Source of the DNA: Streptomyces filamentosus
Lineage (GTDB): Bacteria; Actinomycetota; Actinomycetes; Streptomycetales; Streptomycetaceae
DNA: 64,000 bases
Direction of reading: 5' to 3'
Assembly (NCBI RefSeq): GCF_014654895.1
Contig: NZ_BNBE01000004.1
Span: 496,001-560,000 of the forward strand
Positions 58,837-64,000 of the stretch are shown here, in pieces. Within the stretch, counting starts at the first letter, position 1, and each line of letters starts with the position of its first letter. Made by a program: the position numbers and the translations under genes. The notes under the pieces are model-generated. The model saw only the letters and a program-made list of their open reading frames with translations. It was not told where the DNA came from and ran no database searches.

Positions 58837-61026
58837 GTGACCGGCAGTGAGAGCGAGAACCCCGCAATTCCCTCCCCCAGCCCCGCGCAGACCCGTCCCC
58901 GGTCCAACCGGGACTGGTGGCCCGAACAGCTGGACCTGCGGGTACTCCATCGGAACGACCCCCAGTCCGACCCGCTGGACCGGGGCTTCGACTACGCGAA
59001 GGAGTTCTCGGGCCTCGACGTCGAGGAGCTGAAGAGGGACGTCGTCGCGCTGATGACGGATTCGCAGGAATGGTGGCCCGCGGACTACGGCCACTACGGC
59101 CCGCTCTTCATCCGGATGAGCTGGCACGCGGCGGGCACCTATCGGATCGCCGACGGCCGGGGCGGCGGCGGAAGCGGCGCCCAGCGATTCGCGCCGCTGA
59201 ACAGCTGGCCGGACAACGCGAGCCTCGACAAGGCGCGCCGGCTCCTGTGGCCGGTCAAGCAGAAGTACGGTCAGAAGATCTCCTGGGCCGACCTTCTGGT
59301 TTTCGCGGGGAACTGCGCGATGGAATCCATGGGATTCAAGACCTTCGGATTCGGATTCGGCCGCGAGGACATCTGGGAGCCGGAGGAGATCTTCTGGGGG
59401 CCGGAGGACACCTGGCTCGGCGACGAGCGCTACAGCGGCGACCGCGAGCTGAAGGGCCCGCTCGGCGCGGTCCAGATGGGCCTCATCTACGTCAACCCCG
59501 AGGGCCCCAACGGCAACCCGGACCCGCTGGCCGCCGCCCGCGACATCCGCGAGACCTTCCGCCGCATGGCGATGAACGACGAGGAGACCGTCGCCCTCAT
59601 CGTCGGCGGACACACCTTCGGCAAGTGCCACGGGGCCGTGGACCCGCAGTACATCGGCCCGGAGCCGGAGGCCGCCCCGATCGAGCAGCAGGGCCTCGGC
59701 TGGAAGAACGCGTCCGGCACCGGCACCGGCGGCGACGCGCTCACCAGCGGCCTGGAGGGCGCCTGGACCGACCACCCCACCAGGTGGGACAACGGCTTCC
59801 TCGACAACCTCTTCCGGTACGAGTGGGAGCTGACCACCAGCCCCGCCGGCGCCCGGCAGTGGAAGCCGGTCGACCCGGCGGCCCAGGACACCGTCCCCGA
59901 CGCGCACGACCCGTCGAAGCGGCACGCCCCGATGATGCTGACGACCGACCTGGCGCTGCGGACGGACCCGGTGTACGAGCCGATCTCCCGCCGCTACCAC
60001 GAGAACCCCGACCTGCTCGCGGACGCCTACGCCCGCGCCTGGTACAAGCTGCTCCACCGCGACATGGGCCCCCTGTCGCGCTACCTCGGCCCGTGGGTGC
60101 CGGAGCCGCAGCTGTGGCAGGACCCGGTGCCGCCGGTCGACCACGACCTGATCGGGGACGAGGACATCGCCGCCCTCAAGGAGCGGATCCTCTCCTCGGG
60201 GCGGACCGTGCCCCAACTGGTCACCACCGCCTGGGCGTCGGCGGCGAGCTTCCGCGGCACCGACAAGCGGGGCGGCGCCAACGGCGCGCGGATCAGGCTC
60301 GCCCCGCAGAAGGACTGGGCGGTCAACGACCTGCCCGACGTGACGGAGACGATCCGGGTCCTGGACGGCATCCGGGAGGAGTTCGCCGCCGGCCGGAGCG
60401 ACGGCGTCCGCGTCTCGCTCGCCGACCTGATCGTCCTGGGCGGCTGCGCGGCGGTCGAGCGGGCCGCCCGGGACGCCGGGCACGAGGTGACCGTGCCGTT
60501 CACCCCCGGCCGGACGGACGCCGTCCAGGAGCAGACGGACGTGGAGTCCTTCTCGGTCCTCGAACCGCGCGCCGACGGCTTCCGCAACTACCTGCGCCCC
60601 GGCGAGAAGCTGTCGCCGGAGACGCTGCTGCTCGACCGGGCGAGCATGCTCACCCTGACGGCGCCGGAGATGACGGCGCTGATCGGCGGCATGCGGGCGC
60701 TCGACACCGGGCACGGCGGGGTGCGCCACGGCGTGTTCACCGACCGTCCGGGCACGCTGACCACCGACTTCTTCGTCAACCTGCTCGACATGGGGACGGA
60801 GTGGAAGGTCTCGGAGAAGGACGAGAACGTGTACGAGGGCCGGGACCGGGCCACCGGGGAGCGGAAGTGGACGGGCACCGCCGTCGACCTCGTCTTCGGT
60901 TCCCACTCCCAGCTGCGGGCCCTGGCGGAGGTGTACGCGTCGAAGGACGCGGACGGGAAGTTCGTCCGTGACTTCGTCGCCGCCTGGTCGAAGGTGATGG
61001 AGCTGGACCGCTTCGACCTGCGCTGA
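58837..61026 (+). CDS. katG: Catalase-peroxidase
   Basis: A bifunctional heme enzyme of 729 residues that removes hydrogen peroxide. The distal site is FIRMSWHAAGTYR (Arg, Trp, His), the proximal His is in VGGHTFGKCHG, and the Tyr of the Met-Tyr-Trp adduct is in MGLIYVNPEG. The N- and C-terminal halves both keep the peroxidase fold. GTG 58837 has AGAAGG at 58825-58830; the frame is open upstream but without a ribosome site. Part of the N-terminal third uses less GC-rich codons than its neighbours. Confidence 0.96.
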   Translation: MTGSESENPAIPSPSPAQTRPRSNRDWWPEQLDLRVLHRNDPQSDPLDRGFDYAKEFSGLDVEELKRDVVALMTDSQEWWPADYGHYGPLFIRMSWHAAGTYRIADGRGGGGSGAQRFAPLNSWPDNASLDKARRLLWPVKQKYGQKISWADLLVFAGNCAMESMGFKTFGFGFGREDIWEPEEIFWGPEDTWLGDERYSGDRELKGPLGAVQMGLIYVNPEGPNGNPDPLAAARDIRETFRRMAMNDEETVALIVGGHTFGKCHGAVDPQYIGPEPEAAPIEQQGLGWKNASGTGTGGDALTSGLEGAWTDHPTRWDNGFLDNLFRYEWELTTSPAGARQWKPVDPAAQDTVPDAHDPSKRHAPMMLTTDLALRTDPVYEPISRRYHENPDLLADAYARAWYKLLHRDMGPLSRYLGPWVPEPQLWQDPVPPVDHDLIGDEDIAALKERILSSGRTVPQLVTTAWASAASFRGTDKRGGANGARIRLAPQKDWAVNDLPDVTETIRVLDGIREEFAAGRSDGVRVSLADLIVLGGCAAVERAARDAGHEVTVPFTPGRTDAVQEQTDVESFSVLEPRADGFRNYLRPGEKLSPETLLLDRASMLTLTAPEMTALIGGMRALDTGHGGVRHGVFTDRPGTLTTDFFVNLLDMGTEWKVSEKDENVYEGRDRATGERKWTGTAVDLVFGSHSQLRALAEVYASKDADGKFVRDFVAAWSKVMELDRFDLR

Positions 61027-61049
61027 CCCCGCCCTCCCGCGGACGCGGA

Positions 61050-61090
61050 CCGGCGCCCGGACGGTCGTGCTGCGACCGTCCGGGCGCCGG
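61050..61090. terminator. Strong terminator after katG
   Basis: A perfect 18-bp stem (61050-61067 with 61073-61090) with a 5-nt loop begins 24 nt after the katG stop and can also serve the convergent gene ending at 61170. Confidence 0.9.
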
Positions 61091-61169
61091 GGGGGGCACA
61101 GGGGACGCCGGAGCCGTACGGGACGCCGGGCGGGGCGGCCCGGGCGGGCGCGGCCCAGGTGGAGACGGC

Positions 61170-61469
61170 TCAGGTGGAGACGGCGGGGAGCAGGCCGAGC
61201 ACCGGCGCCGCCTGGTCGGTGAGCTGGTGCAGCTGGTGGAGTTCGCTGACCCGGCTCAGTCCGCCGAGCTGCTCGCGGAAGCCGGGGTAGTCGGCCCTGG
61301 CCTCCTCCGTCATGCCGGTGGTGGCGAGGTCGTCCAGTTCGGCGATCGGGCTGATCGGCGGGCCGAGCGGACCGGCGGGGGCGGCGACGGCCTGTGTGGC
61401 GGCGCCGCCGAGGCAGGAGAACGCGGCGGCGACGGCGAGGACCGAGGAGATGCGTCGAGGTGAGGTCAC
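61170..61469 (-). CDS. Small secreted protein
   Basis: A protein of 99 residues with a signal peptide (RRISSVLAVAAAFSCLGGAATQAVAA). The mature part of about 70 residues is helical, with HQLHQLTDQ near the end. GTG 61469 is the first codon that gives a whole signal peptide. A perfect palindrome GGAACGTTCC (61481-61490) sits 12 nt upstream and may be an operator. Similar short secreted proteins occur in many Streptomyces; function unknown. Confidence 0.65.
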   Translation of the reverse strand: MTSPRRISSVLAVAAAFSCLGGAATQAVAAPAGPLGPPISPIAELDDLATTGMTEEARADYPGFREQLGGLSRVSELHQLHQLTDQAAPVLGLLPAVST

Positions 61470-61480
61470 ACCCTCACAAC

Positions 61481-61490
61481 GGAACGTTCC
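61481..61490. promoter_or_regulatory. 10-bp palindrome upstream of the small secreted protein gene
   Basis: GGAACGTTCC is a perfect palindrome directly before the 61469 start on the minus strand. At this distance it would overlap the leader rather than the core promoter. Confidence 0.3.
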
Positions 61491-61626
61491 GCCCTGGGAC
61501 ACGCACCGCTCGCCGCCGTCCTCCGAACGGGCCACGTCCCCGCCCCCGCCCCGCCCCCTCCGTACCCCCGGAAACGCGCTGTAGGCTGTGCGTTCGAACC
61601 GAGGCCGACCCGCGTGCGGAGGGCAA

Positions 61627-62862
61627 GTGACCGAGCTCGTCCGGGGGACGCCGGGACTCGTGCGGGCGGTGAACGACCGGGCCGCGCTCCATCTGCTGCT
61701 CCGGCGGGGGCCGCTCACCCGGCCCGAGATCAGCCGGCTGACGGGGCTGTCCAAGCCCACCGCCTCCCAGGTGCTGGCCCGGCTCGAAGGAGCCGGTCTG
61801 GTGGTCGGGAACGGGCTGCGGACCGGGATGCCGGGGCGGGTGCCGGAGACGTACCGGGTCAATCCGGCGGCCGGGTACGTCGTCGCCGTGGACGTGACGC
61901 CGGAGTGGATCGCGGTGCGGGCCGCCGACATCACCGGGACGGTGCTCGGCGGGACCGAGGTGCCGGCGCCCGCGGGGGCGGGGCGGGAGGCGCTGGTGGA
62001 GGGGCTGCGCGCGGCGCTCGCGCGGGTTCCGGTGCCGGCGCCGCCGAGGCGGGTCGTCGTCGGGGTGCAGGGCGCGGTGGACCCGACGACCGGGCGGCTC
62101 GCGTACGCCAGCGAGGAGGACATGGCGGCCTGGCTCTTCCCCGACGTGGAGCGGACGCTCGGCGAGGCCCTCGGGCTGCCCGTGCGGATCGAGAACGACG
62201 TGAACCTCGCGGCCGTCGCCGAGCGGGCGCACGCGGCGGCCGACTGCCCGGACTTCGTCCTGCTGTGGGCGGACGAGGGGCTGGGCGCGGCCCTGGTCAT
62301 CGGCGGGCGGCTGCACCGGGGGCACTTCGGCGGCGCGGGCGAGGTGGGCTATCTGCCGCTCCCGGGCGCGCCGACCGCCCGGGAGGCCGGGGACCGCTAC
62401 GGGCGGCACGGCTACCAGGAGCTGGCGGGCGGGGACGCCGTACGGGAGGTGCTGCGCGCGCACGGCGTGCCGGGCGCGGACTTCGCGGAGGCGGTCGCCG
62501 AGGCGGTGCGCCGGGCCGGGGAGACGGAGGACGGCGACGGGAACGGGGAGCGGGACGGGGGTGCGGCGGCCCGGGCGGGGCTCGGACTGGTGGCGGCCCG
62601 GCTCGCCACCGGTCTCGCGTCCATCGTGACCGTGGTCGACCCCGGCCTTGTCGTCCTGGCGGGCCGGCTCTGCGCGGCGGGCGGCGAGCCGCTGCGGGCG
62701 CTGGTCGAGCGGGAGTTGCGGGTGCTGTCCCATTCGCGGGCCCGGATCCGGCTGTCGTCGGTGACGGGGAACCCGGTCCTCGCCGGGGCGCTCGACCTCG
62801 CGCTGACCGCCGCCCGCGAGGAGGTCTTCGGCGGGCCGCCACCGGTCGGTCCCGCCTTCTGA
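61627..62862 (+). CDS. ROK-family transcriptional regulator
   Basis: A protein of 411 residues. An N-terminal winged helix (about 10-75, GPLTRPEISRLTGLSKPTASQVLARLEGAGLV) is joined to a sugar-kinase-like ROK domain (VVAVDVTPEWIAVRAADITG, RIENDVNLAAVAE, GAGEVGYLPLPG). The ROK cysteine zinc motif is absent, as in some regulators. GTG 61627 has GGAGGG 4 nt upstream. Such proteins repress sugar-uptake or sugar-use genes. It is about 24 kb from the sugar cluster, so a direct link cannot be claimed. Confidence 0.9.
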   Translation: MTELVRGTPGLVRAVNDRAALHLLLRRGPLTRPEISRLTGLSKPTASQVLARLEGAGLVVGNGLRTGMPGRVPETYRVNPAAGYVVAVDVTPEWIAVRAADITGTVLGGTEVPAPAGAGREALVEGLRAALARVPVPAPPRRVVVGVQGAVDPTTGRLAYASEEDMAAWLFPDVERTLGEALGLPVRIENDVNLAAVAERAHAAADCPDFVLLWADEGLGAALVIGGRLHRGHFGGAGEVGYLPLPGAPTAREAGDRYGRHGYQELAGGDAVREVLRAHGVPGADFAEAVAEAVRRAGETEDGDGNGERDGGAAARAGLGLVAARLATGLASIVTVVDPGLVVLAGRLCAAGGEPLRALVERELRVLSHSRARIRLSSVTGNPVLAGALDLALTAAREEVFGGPPPVGPAF

Positions 62863-62895
62863 ACTCGCCCGGCGGGCAGTCTTCCTGATGCTCCG

Positions 62896-64000
62896 TCAGC
62901 GACGGGGGAACCACCCCCTGCGCTCGGCCGGGGACGGGCCCTGTCCCTGCCAGGGGTTCGCGGGGCCGCTGTGCGGCTGGACGCGCTTGAGGCGGGCGCG
63001 CCACGGGCCGTCCGCCATCTCGAACTCGACGACGAGCGGGCCTTCGGTCAGCGGCACCGTCTCGCGCCGCTTGCCGATCTCGTTGACCACGTTCTTCCTG
63101 CGCGGGAGGGTGGCGGAGTCCTCGTGCCCGGCCAGTTCGTAGACGTGGACGATGAGGTTGTCGTCGCCCCGGTAGCGGATCGCGAGGTCGGCGACGCCGC
63201 CGGTGTGCAGCAGCACGTCGGGGCCCCGGAAGTCCGCCTCCTCCTCGGTGAGCCGCCGCGCGGAGGCGAGCGGCGAGACCTCCATCCGCCACTGCCCCTC
63301 GGCCTCCAGCCGGAGCCGCAGCGTGCCGCCGGCGGGGACGGTGGCGAGCACCCGGCCGAAGTAGCGGTCCTCGGTGCTGTTGACCAGGTTGTCCTTCTTC
63401 TTGTTGAGCCGGTCGAGGACCCACAGGCCCGTGTACCCGGCGTCCGGGACCTCCAACTGGACGACGACGGGCCCCGGCGGCAGCCCTTCCACCGTGATCA
63501 CGTCGTTGTCGCGGCCGGTCTCCGTGTACGGCGGGAACACCGGCCCGTACGTCCACGCGTCGCTCTGACTCGGCGTCAGCGGAGCGACGCGGGCGGGGGC
63601 TTGGGCTCCGTGTCCGGGCTGCGGCGGACCGTAGCCCGGCCCCGCCGGATACTGCTGCGGTACGGGAGCCGGGACGGGGGCGGGTACGGGGACGGCCCCG
63701 GGCGGTGCGAAGGCGACGGGCGCGGCGGGCGCGGGCGGCGGGGCGAAGCCCGGTACGGGCGCGGCGGGTCCGGGAGCCGGGGGCGGCGGCGCGAAGGCCG
63801 GGGCCGAGGGCCCGGGAGCCGGGGCGGGGGCCTGGGGCGCGGCGGCGGGAGCGGCGGGGGCCGGGGCGCCCGCGACGTGGACGCCGTGGTCGGTGGCCAG
63901 GCCCTCCAGGCCGCTGGCCCAGCCCTGCCCGACCGCACGGAACTTCCAGCCGCCGGCCCTCCGGTAGAGCTCGGCGAGGACCATCGCGGTCTCCCCCGCC
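62896..64000 (-). CDS. TerD-family protein, 5' end outside the window
   Basis: The frame runs off the end of the window. The visible 368 residues begin with the end of a TerD domain (AMVLAELYRRAGGWKFRAVGQGWASGL), then a long Pro/Ala-rich linker (about 80 residues). A second folded domain follows with strand-rich sequence (VITVEGLPPGPVVVQLEVPDAGYTGLWVLDR ... WRARLKRVQPHSG). TerD proteins bind calcium and are linked to tellurite and stress responses, often in operons. The function of the C-terminal domain is unknown to me. Confidence 0.85.
   Translation of the reverse strand, partial: AGETAMVLAELYRRAGGWKFRAVGQGWASGLEGLATDHGVHVAGAPAPAAPAAAPQAPAPAPGPSAPAFAPPPPAPGPAAPVPGFAPPPAPAAPVAFAPPGAVPVPAPVPAPVPQQYPAGPGYGPPQPGHGAQAPARVAPLTPSQSDAWTYGPVFPPYTETGRDNDVITVEGLPPGPVVVQLEVPDAGYTGLWVLDRLNKKKDNLVNSTEDRYFGRVLATVPAGGTLRLRLEAEGQWRMEVSPLASARRLTEEEADFRGPDVLLHTGGVADLAIRYRGDDNLIVHVYELAGHEDSATLPRRKNVVNEIGKRRETVPLTEGPLVVEFEMADGPWRARLKRVQPHSGPANPWQGQGPSPAERRGWFPRR

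Overview
The window is high-GC actinobacterial chromosome, almost certainly Streptomyces. The base composition is extreme. GTG and ATG starts overlap upstream stop codons throughout. The families present are also typical: SpoIIE-type phosphatases, TerD, a bacterial nitric oxide synthase, and secreted starch hydrolases with CBM20/CBM25-like modules. All functional names come from motifs and family knowledge read by eye; no database search was run.

Positions 1-37168 hold a large sugar-metabolite region that I read as a biosynthetic cluster of the acarbose/acarviostatin type (C7N-aminocyclitol pseudo-oligosaccharide alpha-glucosidase inhibitors; compare Actinoplanes acb and Streptomyces gac). 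It has three transcriptional blocks. Block A (+, 2124-10837) carries a PfkB kinase, a GMC oxidoreductase, an aldo/keto reductase, a radical SAM protein, an exported phosphoesterase, an MFS transporter and a secreted beta-propeller protein. Block B (-, 19341 down to 10905) carries rmlA, rmlB and two tandem secreted amylases of about 1050 residues. Block C (+, 19582-37168) carries a class III aminotransferase, a three-gene ABC-2 exporter, a maltokinase-like phosphotransferase, a glycogen-synthase-like glycosyltransferase, a GlgC-like nucleotidylyltransferase, a second glycosyltransferase fused to a HAD phosphatase, an amylomaltase (MalQ), a sedoheptulose-7-phosphate cyclase, a cupin, a ROK kinase and an RmlD-like reductase. 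Nearly every junction in block C overlaps by a few bases.

Inferred logic: the cyclase makes 2-epi-5-epi-valiolone, and the ROK kinase, cupin and oxidoreductases convert it to a phosphorylated cyclitol. The APH-type kinase, HAD phosphatase and GlgC-like enzyme make a nucleotide-activated cyclitol. RmlA, RmlB and the aminotransferase make dTDP-4-amino-4,6-dideoxyglucose. The two glycosyltransferases join the parts, MalQ supplies maltosyl acceptors and the ABC exporter secretes the product. The amylases would release sugars outside despite the inhibitor. A CTGCAAG/TTTCTGAAA operator-like element occurs both before block A and between blocks B and C, so the blocks may share a maltose-type (MalR-like) regulator. 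The GT-HAD fusion and the radical SAM/GMC/AKR module are the parts I do not recall from described clusters.

From 37203 onward the content looks like ordinary Streptomyces chromosome: CbiZ, a ThrE-type exporter, an APC permease with a small membrane partner, a polysaccharide deacetylase, three SpoIIE-type phosphatases (one fused to GAF and HATPase domains, one fused to an MFS transporter), a sigma-like membrane protein, nitric oxide synthase, a TOPRIM protein, a lipoprotein, a YbdK-type ligase, an ABC half-transporter, an alpha/beta hydrolase, KatG, a ROK regulator and a partial TerD protein. Non-coding items of note are a roughly 20-bp-period repeat array at 44187-44350, a perfect 9 x 8-bp repeat at 50988-51059, and several strong hairpin terminators. 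I saw no tRNA, rRNA, CRISPR array, insertion sequence or attachment site.
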